The translations under genes and the position numbers were made by a program. The notes below the pieces were generated by a model. It had not been told where the DNA came from. It searched no databases and saw nothing but the letters and a program-made list of their open reading frames with translations. From the NCBI GenBank assembly GCA_009741485.1, contig CM019237.1, positions 52,936,252-53,000,251 of the forward strand: 64,000 nt of DNA. Direction: 5' to 3'. The stretch comes from Malurus cyaneus samueli. Taxonomy: Eukaryota > Chordata > Aves > Passeriformes > Maluridae. Shown piece by piece: positions 52,201 to 61,789 of the stretch. Numbering within the stretch: position 1 is the stretch's first letter; the number at the start of each line of letters is the position of its first letter.

Positions 52201-55200
52201 AAAATGGCAATGGAGGCCAAAAACATTCTTTTAGATTCAATCTTGGAGTCTCACATTAGGCAAAGACATTATCCACACTTTCAATATTCCCTTGTTTTTG
52301 TATCTTCTTAATGAAAAACCTGCTAACAACTTCTACAGAAAGAAGTGTGGGATTTTTCTGTAGGTTTGGCAGGTTGAGTTTTTTTAACATTCACCTTTGT
52401 TAGGTTTACAAGCAACCTTCCCTGGACCTTGAAGTTCTATTTAATCCTCTGGTTACCCCATACACATTGACATTATCAAATTTCTAAAATATTTAACAAC
52501 TAAACAACTGTACCTAAAGACAAATCCTCTGGTCTGTTAAGTTTAAACACAAAATTCGGGTAGCGAATAACTAAAACTACAGCAGATTAACCTAGAAACT
52601 CTCAAAAAAGTTTCCAAGTCACTCCATCCTTGTTTAAAAAAACTACTCCCTATATTCATCTTTAAGACTAAAACTTTGTTACAGAAAGTGAAGGAAATTA
52701 TTGGGCTATACCAAAGGAAAATCAGGATACACTAAACCAGCAGGAAACAGTGTAACTACACCCAAACAGAACAGGTACACTTACTCCTACAAAGTTACTC
52801 CAAATAAAACATCCAGCCTGCAGAATATTGATAACCAGTGCTTTTCTGTCAGATGATGTCAGAGAGCAGCAACTTATCTCACTTCTTAAGCCCAAAGTGT
52901 TGAATGAGCAAAAAAGACTTGAAAATTGAAGGAATTCTTCAGTTACTAAGGACACAATTTTAAGAACATTTAGGATTAAAACTGAATTTACAGGAAGAGA
53001 TATTGGCTGGCTGATTAAACTCAAACCCTTTCATGTGCAGGGCAGTTTTCTATTGGGTCAGACAGGCCAAATCACTACATGGCCATCAGAAGACTCCAAG
53101 AGAAACCACACAAAAAATTCCATCCATCATTCCTTTCAGTGGCAGTTCACTGTTGAGGAGTGTTAGATTTAATCCCAAAATATATGCCAAGATATAAGCT
53201 TAATACAGGCACAACAGACTGTAATTTTTTCTTTTAATTGTAGGTGAAGATCTGATAGGAACAGCAAAAGCTGAAAAAAGTAGCATGTAAAAAAAATCTG
53301 GCAGTAATGTCAAAGCAGCAGCAATAATTCAGTGTAGAGCTAAAAGAAAAAAACCACCACGTGACTGCCCAGAAATAAAAAAAAAAAGTTAAATATAGGA
53401 AATAAATTTGCCTTTGGAAAATCAGTTGCAGGCATAAATATTTGCTTTTGTTACTCCAGCTTTTAATAATTATTTCAGTCATTCATCCTGGAATGGTGAC
53501 TCAGCAGGTACTAAAGAAACTACTTATTCCATTTTGTGTCTCTGTTGCTTTGCCACCTTGGCACAATAAATACAATCTACTTTGAAACATGAGCAGTCTT
53601 CAAAGGGCAGCTTCAAATGAGTACAACAAAGTACTCATTTGGGCTGTTACCCAAAACTGGGGACACTATGCTGTAACAAGACAGGGCCTTCTAAACCACA
53701 TTTTATCTATTTTATTGCTGCAGGGAAGGGATGGCATTATTTGGCATGAAATGACACTACCTCTGAATTTCCTATTCGTTGGTTGCACTCAGGAATGCAG
53801 AACCTCTGCATGTATTATTTCTATACACTCACAACTGTTTATTTTATTTTAAGACAAACAAAGCAGAGAAGCCACTTACTGCCTGGATCCAAGGAGCCTT
53901 AAAAAGAAAATCTCTTGTGCCTCATATTATCCACTGACATTTATCAGTTATTGCTACACTCCTGTTACAGTCAGCTAGAAGTTATGCTCTCTGTCTATAT
54001 ATTTTCCTACAAAACTGTCCATAGACATTTTACAAGGCCATGTTTAGCTATAATTATGTAGTAGTTAGGAAGGTGATTCAGCCAGAATCATCCTGGTTTT
54101 CTTCCAACAATGATATATTTTGAGCCAGGCAAATAGTTTTACAGCTGTATGTTTGCAACCACAAAAGCAAACATCAGAAAGCTGAAAAAACTCAATGCAA
54201 TCCTTGAAGGAAATTTTATGAAGACAACAGTTTTACTCGAGCCCTATATTTTGAAATTAGGATGAGTTGTGTGCAAAAATAACTATTTTCAGCAAGACCA
54301 AGGTTCTTTCTCTTGTGTGCTACTATCAATTCAAAGCCGAAGTATAGCTGTGCAATAGGCAACGACTTTCTTGGAGCACTTGTGCAAGGAAAACTTTATA
54401 TTGGCTTTCACACCATTAGCCAGAATTTAGGGAGAGTTTTAAATGAGTACAAACATTTTAAATAGCATTACTTAGGTAGCCAAAGTATTCTAAAAAAATA
54501 TTTATATGCCAAGTTTGTTTAGGAATCTCCAACAGAAAATATCAATACTATTCTATGCTCACTGACAGCGACCATCCTTTGTTCAGTTACATAAATATCT
54601 ACTTAGAACTCTAGAAAAAAAAAATTAATGCACAGCCTCAATGAAAATTATTTCATTAACATAAGGGTGTATCTGCTTCCAGAAAGAATATTCAAACACC
54701 ATTCACATTAACCACAGAAATTACTTAGGAGCATTCACTCCTCTGGAAAAGCTGCAGAAAACTGGAGTAAGTTATTATTGGTGAACATCAGATCCCACCA
54801 CTCACTATTTTCAGAAAACGCCTCTGACAGCTGCCTTAACATCCCATTTTCATATCAACACACAATGACAGACAAGAAGTCAACCTGGAAATTCTCCAAG
54901 AAAAGGCAAGAGGTCAAGCTTAAAATGTTGGGGTTTTTCCTACTAGCTCTCAAGGACAACCACATCACACACCAACAGGAACATTCTGACATTTCCTACT
55001 GTGTTCCTACAAATGGGCCACACTTACACCCCAGAAAGCAGCTTGAAATGTAATTTTCACATTCTCTGTATTTCTGTGAAAGAAAAGCATTCAGTTACAG
55101 AACCAAAACACAGCCAAGCTTCCCTCTTGCATTTCCTCATATGCAAAACTAACTCTGGAGAATTTCATACTTCAATGGCAAGACTGGATATCGCACATGC

Positions 55201-58200
55201 GTCTCAGGAGGTGCTTAGGAATTGTTTTAACAATCTTTTATCTTCTCATGTTTCTGACTACTGGAGCTGAAGATGCACTGCTGGAGCAGCCACTTCAATG
55301 AGGAGTTTGAAATTTAATTATGTGAGAAACTATATGCTGGTGCTATGAAACAGCCATATGGAAAAGGAGCTTCTGTTCTGCAAGTTCTTGCATTGCCTCC
55401 CTTTCTGCTCTGTGTTTAATCTCAATGCCAAACTTGAACAAAGATCCACTTCTCTGGATTGAGAATTCCTTGCATGTTTTTATATTTACAGTACATTCTT
55501 TCTTAGAAACAGCATCACAGTGTATCTTCCACTGTATTATGTGCCCTATTTTCCATGCATTTTTGCTCAACTCCCTACTTTTTATCTTGCAAATCCATCT
55601 TCATATCTACTTTTTAGTATTTTACAAACATTTAAACAATTCTTCATTGAACTATAGGCAATTCCCGTATATTTACACAGCTTCTTTTTCATTCATGAAA
55701 CAATCAATCTTTACTTCCATGTCTGATTTTCAAGCACCTTCAAATCTCTGACTTTTCACCACCACCAGATGCTCGTGTTGTATCTTACACACAATTAAAC
55801 CACTGGCAAGAAAAGAAAAAAGAAATATCCTTCCATGCTGCACAGGTTACTAGTAAAGCTGAAATGAAGTTGGAACATCTTCCAAAAGGAAAATAATTTT
55901 AGCCCACTTACACTTGTGACTATATTCTCTGTCCAGCAGCACACCTGGCACTGCAAAATGCCCCTGCTTCCAGGAATATGAATGTAACCTGCTCAGTCCC
56001 AAATCAGTAGGACGAACCAGCTCTTCCTACAGACCCACTGACACATCAAGGGTCTGTTGAACAGAAACACAGCCACTAGTCAGGGAGGTATTAACCCTAT
56101 AATTACAATTGACCTCTCTATTCCAACCAACAATTTCCGGTAACAAGCACCTCTGGACAAAAAATGCATGGTTTAGCTATACATATGCATCTTCATTTCC
56201 CTGTAATCTCTAAAAAATTTAGTCAACAGTTTGGGATATTCTCTCAAGAGCTGAATTCCTGACTTCTGTTTGGCTTCCCAATCTTGCATTGTGGATCACT
56301 TTACAGCCTAGCGCAAGGCACGTTTAGTGTCTGTACGTAAATCATTTACTCCATTATTCTAATAAAAATCTTTCGATAAAAACATCCTACTAAACAATCT
56401 GGAAGATGCAACAGTGAATTCCAACTTTTCAAGGTAGCATACAAGATAAAAAAATTCGACACATTTTTAACACCTTGGATCAGACTGTGCTATACCAGCC
56501 ATAGACCTGAGAATTTTAGTATATTCTTTCCATACTGTAAGTTAATTTAAAAGGATTATCACTTCAGAACAAGCAAAGAAAACCAACAAAATAAAAAAAA
56601 GCTCATAATCTTAAAGGATGCTTACTTTAACAAGGAACAAGGAACATGAGCCAATAGTTTTAGGTTCTCCCTATTTTTGAACTATTTGCAAAATTAAAAG
56701 TGTCTGTTTTTTAATAATGATATATTTAAAATTAATTTTAGAGCATGACACAGAGCTGCATGGCAACAGTGAATTACCAAGAAGGAAAGTTTGCTTCTGG
56801 GGGAAAAAAAGCCCTCAGACGTCAGCTTTGTATCTTTTTATTGTGCCAGCTTTAAAAACATCAAACTTTGACAAAGTCTGCTGGCTTGGATGTTATATGT
56901 AGAGAAGTTATGCCTGCCTCTCTTCCACTACATATTACCTATCCAGAACGAAAAGATAAGAGGAAGAAGTCTTTATTCATCTAGACTGGATCAACTCATC
57001 TATTCCTTCTACAGTTGCATAAGGAAGTTGTACATTTTGATTTCTAAAACTACATTAAAAAAGTGCTAAGTATTCCTGAAGCTGGTTGCATTTTTACCAT
57101 ACAAGATCTGTGAAACAACAAATCCAGGGCTACATACTACCCTTCTCTTTAAACAGATAGTTCTCTACATTCCTTGCATAATTTTTATATCTAGTATTAA
57201 CTATTATATATCTATTGTTTTTGAACTTTTATTAATAACATTCATTGCTTTCCTGAAATTAACAGGAGGAAGGCCTGTGTTGAACAAAGTGCAAGCTCGT
57301 GCCAAACAACACAAAACTAACCCTCAAATAAAACCAATAGACCAAAAAAAACCACCAAACCCTGTTACATAAAAAACCCCCAAACCAAACAAACAAAAAC
57401 CCCACATCTAATAAGATCCCAACTGTATATATACATTCTCTTTTCCTAAATTACTTCCTTCATGGATGCTGAGCTGAAAGCAACTACAAAATAAATATCT
57501 AAACATTCAGCTTTACAGATTGGTATTAAATTATTCTTAGCAATACTATTTTATACTAAAACAATGGTTTGTAATTTTAAAGAAAGTCTTTAACAACAAG
57601 AAAACATGACATTTAAGCATTTGATGATTAGATTTAAATTTGAAGCATTAAGCTAAATATCCTACAGCATTTCTAAGAACTTCACTGAGCTGCCATAATT
57701 TCTGTCAGCATATGTAGTACCGAATGACTAATTAAATACCTGAATTGAAACTATTCCAGTCTAGCAGTTTGTATGATCTTGTGTTACCCATAATTCCGAC
57801 AAAGGCTGAGTTCAAAACAGCAAATTAGTAGATCAGTTACAGAAGCAGAATAGTGAAAAAAAACTACCAACAAGAACACAATTGACAACACCACTCCACA
57901 GGAACTGGAAAGACACAGACAGCAGAGTTAATAAGAGGCTGAAATAGAAAGGGGAAAAGGAGCATGCTACAGCAATCTGGCACTAGGTGACCAAAGTGGA
58001 CAGTATATGGCAATTTTGTCTTATTGGCAAGTTCTTAATCCACCTTCAAATGTTCTCTACTGTGTTTTCCTGATTTATTCATTTGCTTCCATTAATATTT
58101 CACAGACTTATTTGACTCAAATACTTCATGATCATAACTATATCAGAATCTTTTGCTGCTTCTCCACCTTCCCTCCCACAGCCACTCTCCCTTTTGTTCT

Positions 58201-59650
58201 CACTGTTTTGCAATATACTGAATTCCAAGGATCATGCATTTTACATTCACTTGTCAGGAGCGATCTGCAAGTCCCACAGAAACACTGCAGCTGTGCAAAC
58301 ATACATCTCTATCTTGCCTCATGTATTATACTGCCTCCAGTCAGCTGGTAAAAATAAAGGAGTGCATAATGCAAGAAATTAGTTTTTAAAACTTCTGAAC
58401 AAAACTGATTTTTTTTTTCTATTCTGTCTTACATCTGTCACACAGTAAATTTTGCACATAAGAGACTTGTATCAGAAATCTGTTGAAAATACAGAATCCT
58501 AAAATAACTTTGTGGCAAAGAAAGGAAAGACTCACATATAAATCAGACTGATATTTCTTTTAATCTTCTCTTCACTGTGTAAATAGATCTTGAAACAGGA
58601 AAACTGAAGAGCAATATTGTGTACTAATATGCTTGGAAAAAATCCCTTAAAGTAGGAGGATCTAATTCAAATTATGCCTTGGATTTAATTTCATGTTGCC
58701 AGTTAACAGAATCTTTAGACCAGCAACAATCTACCTGCTTGGAGAATTGCTTGCCTTGGGCCATAGCGAAAAAGGAAAGATCAGTTTTTTGTAGTTGTTT
58801 TTAAGGATGTATTTGCACAAATTTCCTATTATTACTCCTGACCAGTGCATGCAAAATGACTACATGTGCTATTTTTACTCCCCTCTGCATTTTTAAGCAC
58901 ACTGTCAACTCCAACATTTTGCAAAGCATTTCTCATCTTGTCTCAGTGACTAAACCACTGAAGTCTTCAGCACCAAAAGTCACTTAGTTCTAACATTAGA
59001 AGTGGGACATGCAAAATGCACATTCTAGTACTGGAGATCCCTGGAAAATAGTAAATAAAAATCTTGAAGTACTGTTCAATAAAGGTTTTTAAGAACAGAA
59101 ACAAAGCTGTAAAGGTAAAAACCACATTGTGAGCTAAACTGTAGCCATTAGTCCTTAAGAATTTCAAGGAGCTGAAAATGAGAAAACATTCATAGTTAAG
59201 ATCAAGCATTTAATCTAATTTTTGTTTGCATGGAAAACTTGCATTAAGTTTTAATACTAAAAGGTGGCAAAAAAATTAATTAACCCCTCAATAATTAAGA
59301 GACAGTTTTCAGTGCAATGTTACTGATTCAAAGTACTTTTATTACTTCTTTAACTCGCTGAAATGTTTCTCATGAAAAAAAATAAACTTTGAGTAACTTA
59401 TTTTCCAAGCTTAAATGATTGTCTGAAATAGATTGCTTTTGATATACATTGCTAGAACAGATTCGTATCGATTCAAGCACTGATGTTATAAAGGTTAGAT
59501 GACAGACCTTGTGCAAAGAAGTAATTTCTGTGCTGACATACCAGGATTGTGGATGCGATCCAGAAGCTTCACCGAGCGAGCACTGACAACACCCCCAACG
59601 TGGACAAGAAAGCCTGGTGGGAAGGTCGTCAAGGTAAAAAATGGGAATTC
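28162..59650 (-). CDS. C2CD5: C2CD5 (CDP138), C-terminal 705 residues in 18 exons
   Basis: C2 domain-containing protein 5 is a cytosolic and membrane-associated phosphoprotein. In mammals it binds calcium and phospholipid through its N-terminal C2 domain, is phosphorylated by AKT and promotes fusion of GLUT4 vesicles with the plasma membrane. The window holds exons from EFPFFTLTTFPPGF to the terminal VTT and stop; the C2 domain and about the first 30 percent of the roughly 1000-residue protein are beyond 64000. All 18 exons join in one frame (2118 bases) with GT/AG borders. Two segments, KALGCHAVVGYSES and AALGGNAVVSYIMKQC, share an A-x-LG-x-x-AVV pattern typical of YbjQ-like domains, which I recall being assigned to this protein. 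A CxxC pair (CGFC and CYNC) could bind a metal. Only the last residues (after ESELE) differ much from the mammalian protein. Confidence 0.97.
28965..29111 (-). CDS. C2CD5: C2CD5 penultimate exon
   Basis: 147 bp, 49 codons, phase 0 at both ends; acceptor CATTCTAG|GAG and donor CAG|GTACGT. It encodes EGGVSGFLHAFIAEVFAMVR and then AHVAALGGNAVVSYIMKQC, ending in NPNKNQ. Nearly identical to the mammalian protein. It carries the second A-x-LG-x-x-AVV motif. Confidence 0.98.
29272..29463 (+). mobile_element. CR1 LINE fragment, plus orientation, in a C2CD5 intron
   Basis: It contains GGGACAAGGGGGAATAGCTT, GAGGGTGGTGAGGCCCTGG and AAGGCCAGGCTGGATGGGG. It lacks the usual 3' terminus, so it is truncated at both ends. 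It begins 160 bp upstream (in gene direction) of the penultimate exon. Confidence 0.88.
29464..31452 (-). other. C2CD5: C2CD5 intron sequence, no further features
   Basis: Part of the intron between the exons ending at 31453 and starting at 29111. No additional exon or repeat recognised. Confidence 0.6.
31453..31643 (-). CDS. C2CD5: C2CD5 exon (SVPSC...FFIRETTSLRE)
   Basis: 191 bp; acceptor CATTTTTCAG|CTA and donor GAG|GTGAGC. Two leading bases finish a Thr codon, then TSLEKASPLAEGYLRHRSVP, STVSVVKMTPLSFLPGAKIT and YLGIINMFFIRETTSLRE. Very close to the mammalian sequence except at the junction with the previous exon, where human has a short TACVVEK segment. Confidence 0.97.
32462..32563 (-). 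CDS. C2CD5: C2CD5 exon (TSVDYSSFADRCNSW)
   Basis: 102 bp, phase 1 at both ends; acceptor GTTTCCAG|CAA and a non-consensus donor ACAA|GTAGGC. It encodes TSVDYSSFADRCNSWIELIK followed by LKAQTIRRGSIKT. Symmetric, so it could be skipped without a frame change. Confidence 0.96.
33578..33628 (-). CDS. C2CD5: C2CD5 51-bp exon (SSHTGIPAAQR)
   Basis: Acceptor TTTTATTAG|AAG and donor AGAG|GTGAGT. It encodes (E)VLEGASSHTGIPAAQR, similar to the human EHLESASSNSGIPAAQR. It is short and symmetric (phase 1 to 1), so it is a likely cassette exon. A CR1 copy starts about 70 bp upstream of its acceptor. Confidence 0.95.
33700..34008 (+). mobile_element. CR1 LINE 3' fragment, plus orientation, next to a C2CD5 exon
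   Basis: It contains CAGTGACAGGACAAGGGGGA, GGTTTAGATTGGATATTAGG, TGGCAGAGGTTGCCCAGAG, GGGATAGTGGAAGGTGTCCC and the 3' end CACTTCCAACCCAAACAA then ATAATTTTATGA. About 310 bp, antisense to C2CD5. Its left end lies close to the acceptor at 33628, where a branch point would be expected. Confidence 0.94.
34009..35300 (-). other. C2CD5: C2CD5 intron sequence, no further features
   Basis: AT-rich intron. No extra exon or repeat recognised. Confidence 0.6.
35301..35387 (-). CDS. C2CD5: C2CD5 exon (STDNEEQLQFPLEL)
   Basis: 87 bp, phase 1 at both ends; acceptor TTTGTTAAG|CAT and donor AAAG|GTCAGT. It encodes (A)STDNEEQLQFPLELSSDP and LSSQPFSPAK, a Ser/Pro-rich linker matching the human FPLELCSDS linker. 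Confidence 0.96.
36249..36300 (+). mobile_element. Short CR1-Y-like 3' terminus
   Basis: Only the tail remains: ACTTGATGATCCTTGTGGGT, then CCCCTTCAACTTAGATTATTC. It is a typical CR1-Y-like ending, in a C2CD5 intron 83 bp from the next exon. Confidence 0.75.
36383..36470 (-). CDS. C2CD5: C2CD5 exon (AVTAVAITYDKNQAL)
   Basis: 88 bp; acceptor TGATTTGCAG|ATT and donor AGAG|GTAAAT. It encodes IAVTAVAITYDKNQALQANK and APTEKSQQR. The mammalian protein reads VTVTAVAITFDKNQAL here. Confidence 0.97.
36703..36792 (-). CDS. C2CD5: C2CD5 exon (SLYFKLRSMVPCCLCHVNF)
   Basis: 90 bp, 30 codons, phase 0 to 0; acceptor CTTCAACAG|AGT and donor CAG|GTAAGT. It encodes SLYFKLRSMVPCCLCHVNFT and VALPEDELVQ, including a Cys cluster (CCLC). 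Confidence 0.97.
37198..37296 (-). CDS. C2CD5: C2CD5 exon (MFTAVRVSRLSNINPTNQ)
   Basis: 99 bp, 33 codons, phase 0 to 0; acceptor CTAATTCAG|ATG and donor AAG|GTAAGA. It encodes MFTAVRVSRLSNINPTNQTL and NKNFNDLCENLLK. The human counterpart reads MFTSVRVIRLSSLNLTNQAL, so this exon is among the more variable ones. Confidence 0.96.
37409..37450 (+). repeat. Two-copy 21-bp tandem repeat
   Basis: Two 21-bp units starting ATATGTTAACTAAG and ATATGTTAGCTAAG, three mismatches between them. In the intron upstream of the exon at 37198-37296. Confidence 0.85.
37759..37820 (-). CDS. C2CD5: C2CD5 exon (FYSCNTEIMPGINNW)
   Basis: 62 bp; acceptor CTTCACAG|GTT and donor CAA|GTAAGG. Two bases finish a Gly codon, then FYSCNTEIMPGINNWTPEIQ. 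One residue differs from the human segment that I remember. Confidence 0.97.
37821..39654 (-). other. C2CD5: C2CD5 intron sequence, no named feature
   Basis: The stretch 38750-39480 is less AT-rich than its surroundings and may be an old, unrecognised repeat, but I could not assign it. No exon recognised. Confidence 0.5.
39655..39718 (-). CDS. C2CD5: C2CD5 exon (IDDTDAMEDVHSLLTDVPPP)
   Basis: 64 bp; acceptor CTTTTCCAG|ATT and donor TCTG|GTACAG. It encodes the acidic stretch IDDTDAMEDVHSLLTDVPPP and Ser, plus the first base of Gly. Identical to the mammalian segment that I remember. Confidence 0.97.
39719..41381 (-). other. C2CD5: C2CD5 intron sequence, no further features
   Basis: AT-rich, no exon or named repeat recognised. 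Confidence 0.6.
41382..41522 (-). CDS. C2CD5: C2CD5 exon (SQSESSDEVTELDLSHGKK)
   Basis: 141 bp, 47 codons, phase 0 to 0; acceptor TCTTTTTAG|GAG and donor GAG|GTGATA. It encodes ELPEEIVGSPIPEPRQRSRL, then RSQSESSDEVTELDLSHGKK and DAFVLE. An RSRLLRSQSES segment gives basophilic kinase-type sites (inference). Confidence 0.97.
41847..42011 (-). CDS. C2CD5: C2CD5 exon (VYLAALPTPGGIQIAGK)
   Basis: 165 bp, 55 codons, phase 0 to 0; acceptor TTTTTTGAAAG|TCT (weak tract) and donor CCA|GTAAGT. It encodes SATGVYLAALPTPGGIQIAG, then HISHMQKKINDTIAKNKEL and YEINPP. Almost identical to human. Confidence 0.98.
42012..42995 (-). other. C2CD5: C2CD5 intron, no further features
   Basis: 984-bp AT-rich intron without recognisable features. 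Confidence 0.7.
42996..43182 (-). CDS. C2CD5: C2CD5 exon (LCRLKKKAQAEANATSISN)
   Basis: 187 bp; acceptor TGTGTTGCCAG|ATT and a perfect donor GCA|GTAAGT. After one base finishing Arg it encodes LCRLKKKAQAEANATSISNL, MEYEVHTQLMNKLKLRGMNA and FGLRIQITVGENMLMGLA. The first exon by which I recognised the gene; close to 97 percent of residues match human by eye. Confidence 0.99.
43868..44059 (-). CDS. C2CD5: C2CD5 exon with a CxxC...CxxC motif
   Basis: 192 bp, phase 2 to 2; acceptor TATTTTTAG|GAT and donor CCAG|GTATCT. It encodes IEEASPPGCGFCHIPYDELN, then MPFPAHLTYCYNCRKQKVPD and VLFTTIDLPVEAIVIGKGC. CGFC and CYNC are about 20 residues apart, a zinc-ribbon-like arrangement (inference). The start differs from human (ENLPTR versus EASPPG). 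Confidence 0.97.
44060..45862 (-). other. C2CD5: C2CD5 intron with a (TA)n tract
   Basis: A (TA)n microsatellite lies at about 44534-44557. No exon recognised. Confidence 0.65.
44534..44557 (+). repeat. (TA)n microsatellite
   Basis: About 24 bp of alternating T and A with one C interruption. Confidence 0.9.
45863..45958 (-). CDS. C2CD5: C2CD5 exon (EEVCILSASGTAAVLNPRF)
   Basis: 96 bp, phase 2 to 2; acceptor TTCTCTTATAG|TGA and a weak donor AAAG|GTTGTC. One base finishes Cys, then EEVCILSASGTAAVLNPRFL and QDGTMEGCLEQ. Human differs at one residue (TVEG). The weak donor is the poorest of the 18. Confidence 0.97.
45959..47633 (-). other. C2CD5: C2CD5 intron, no further features
   Basis: AT-rich intron; no exon or named repeat recognised. 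Confidence 0.65.
47634..47748 (-). CDS. C2CD5: C2CD5 exon (EPETRDAWWAEIRQEIKSH)
   Basis: 115 bp; acceptor TTGTCTTTCAG|ATG and donor TTTG|GTAAAT. Two bases finish Asp, then EPETRDAWWAEIRQEIKSHA and KALGCHAVVGYSESTSI. Identical to the human sequence that I remember. It carries the first A-x-LG-x-x-AVV motif. Confidence 0.98.
47749..59541 (-). other. C2CD5: 11.8-kb C2CD5 intron
   Basis: The largest intron in the window. It is AT-rich with only short open frames. An A/C-rich low-complexity patch lies at about 57338-57402. I see no CR1 copy, no RNA gene and no nested exon in it, which makes it strikingly repeat-poor compared with the intergenic part. Confidence 0.7.
57338..57402 (+). repeat. A/C-rich low-complexity tract
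   Basis: Runs of A broken by CC, CCC and CCCC, including AAACAAACAAAAACCCC. Confidence 0.8.
59542..59650 (-). CDS. C2CD5: C2CD5 exon (EFPFFTLTTFPPGFLVHVGG)
   Basis: 109 bp, starts in phase 0; acceptor TTAATTATAACAG|GAA and donor CCTG|GTATGT. It encodes EFPFFTLTTFPPGFLVHVGG and VVSARSVKLLDRIHNP, then one base of Asp. Human has TAFPPGF. It is the most upstream C2CD5 exon that I find; the preceding human segment (ALLRQQTQSALEQR) is not visible to the right. Confidence 0.98.
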
Positions 59651-61767
59651 CTGTTATAATTAAAAACAAACATCAAATGACTGCTTACCAACCACTGCTG
59701 AGTGCCAATTAACATGCAATGAACTGATCATTTCCCTGAAATACAAGCAAAGCAGTTACATTGGGCCAGACACGTCCTTCAGGCTTACTGAGCACTACAG
59801 AACCACATATCCTCATGGACCCATTGTATCAGAAAAGCAGAGGTTTTACAGTGTAAGAGTACTTTTCCCCCATAGAGTTGCTTCTCAGCAGTAGCGATAG
59901 ATAAGCAAAACTTCACATATTTGTGTTAACAAAGCTTCTATTGATCCATTCATGGCTGCTAAACACCAGAATACTACTTTCATTAGCTGATAAAAAAAAA
60001 TATTTTTCTCCATTTTTTGGTGCTCTTGTTACAACCGACTGCAGTTTGATTCTGAGGCACAGGGTGAAACAAACTGTAGTCTTGCAAGAATGATTAATGA
60101 CTTATTACGGAAAACATACCTAAAAAATATCAAAAGATTGCTCTGCTTATAAACCCTAAATATAATAAGTAAAAATCAATTTTTTAACATAAAGCGTAAG
60201 TCTTTGAAACACAACTTAAACTGAGGAAAGTTCTTAAACTAAGGAAATGAACTTCCAATTAATTTCATTAATTACTTTTTAGTAGTTCATGTAAAATGAA
60301 GAGTTATGTTTCAGCAACTACTCCAGCTTGCAATTCATACAAGAGGCAAAGGAAGTGATAACAGCAATTTTTCAAGACACAAATAATGAAATAAAAGTCA
60401 TATTCAAAGAAGTTGAAAGTTCAAAGTTCAAAGAAGAGCTCAAAACCTGAAGATTTGAATTTCTCCAGAGACATTCTGTGATATGTCTAATATATACAAA
60501 ATGGCACACTTATGGGGGAAAGGCAATAATTCATGTTCAGCAATTCCAAATGCAGAAAGCAAAAAAAAGAAAAAAGGAAGAAAAACCATGCAATCATGTT
60601 TTGCATAAGTGTAACTGGTTAAATGGAACAAATAAATACCATAATTTTATATGAGAGAAAGTACAGTATAAATTCCTTTCTCACATACTTGAAAACAGTA
60701 CAGATCAACTGAGCTTCTACCTGAACAGCACACATGCTGCAGATTCAGTGAGGATCAGGTTCTTCCAGCAATACATGGCATGAAAGCCCTCTTAAACTAC
60801 AGCCCAACGTAAGTTCAAAAATTAATACTTCAAGATTCTTACCATCCTTGTTATAGAAACTCTCAAAACTTTTAAAAGGTCGTACAGACTTCACGTTTTC
60901 TAGATTTCTGTTTGGCTAACTTTCAAAATTAAGAGGTAAATTTTGAAATTGGCTACCATAGTATCAATACCCAGAAGAAAAACAATCCCAAAACCCAAAA
61001 CCTGCAGTTTTGCCTTATGACGCAATTGAAAAGCAGGAAGAATTTCACCACAGGATTCTGCAAAGCTGCTTGACTGATGGGTCTTTGGGAGCAGCAATGG
61101 ATCCGTAGAGAGGGATATAGTAAAGATTCCCCCAGAAGGTCCTAACAGATTGCTAAGTACTTTGCAAGTTACCAGAATAGTAAAAATATTCAAAATATTT
61201 GCTTTCCCAGGGCTGCAGAAATCAATTAAAAAGTCTACTGAATGTGCCACCTATATGAAATTCCATTAAGCCTATACCACATTTACATTATATATATACA
61301 CACATACATTTACAATGTGCAAAAGCAGTGTGGAGTGAACAAAGTAAACAATTCTCCATGCTCTAAAGCTTAAGCAAATCCAACGGCTTTTAATCTCTAT
61401 GCTAATTCAGGAGGTTTTTCATTTTCTGTTCATTTCCATAAGGCTGTGTACTGCAAGTAATTTTAACATGTTCAGACTTCCAGTTTGCCTGAATCCCTAT
61501 GCTACAAACCAGAAGTAAAACCTCAAATAATAACATGATTTTATCTCAATTAATAGATCAATACTCCTAAGTCTGTATTATGATACATGAGAAAATAAGG
61601 TGTCTATCTGTTAATTTGAGCCACAGACAAATCTGGGTAAAACTCACTGAACCATTTGAACATGTTTCTATTAACAATCTCTCATTCATTCTTACACAGA
61701 TAAAACTCCATTGCTTCATGTGATTACTTTTCTTTTCCTAGTCTCATTTAGAGTTTTTTTTTTAATA

Positions 61768-61789
61768 TTTTTATTATTATTATTATTAC
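61768..61789 (+). repeat. (ATT)n microsatellite
   Basis: About seven TTA units after a T run. Confidence 0.9.

Noticed and set aside
60900..61250. 116-codon minus-strand frame as a possible upstream C2CD5 exon
   Set aside because: It does not resemble any part of the known C2CD5 protein, and the human sequence just before EFPFF is different.
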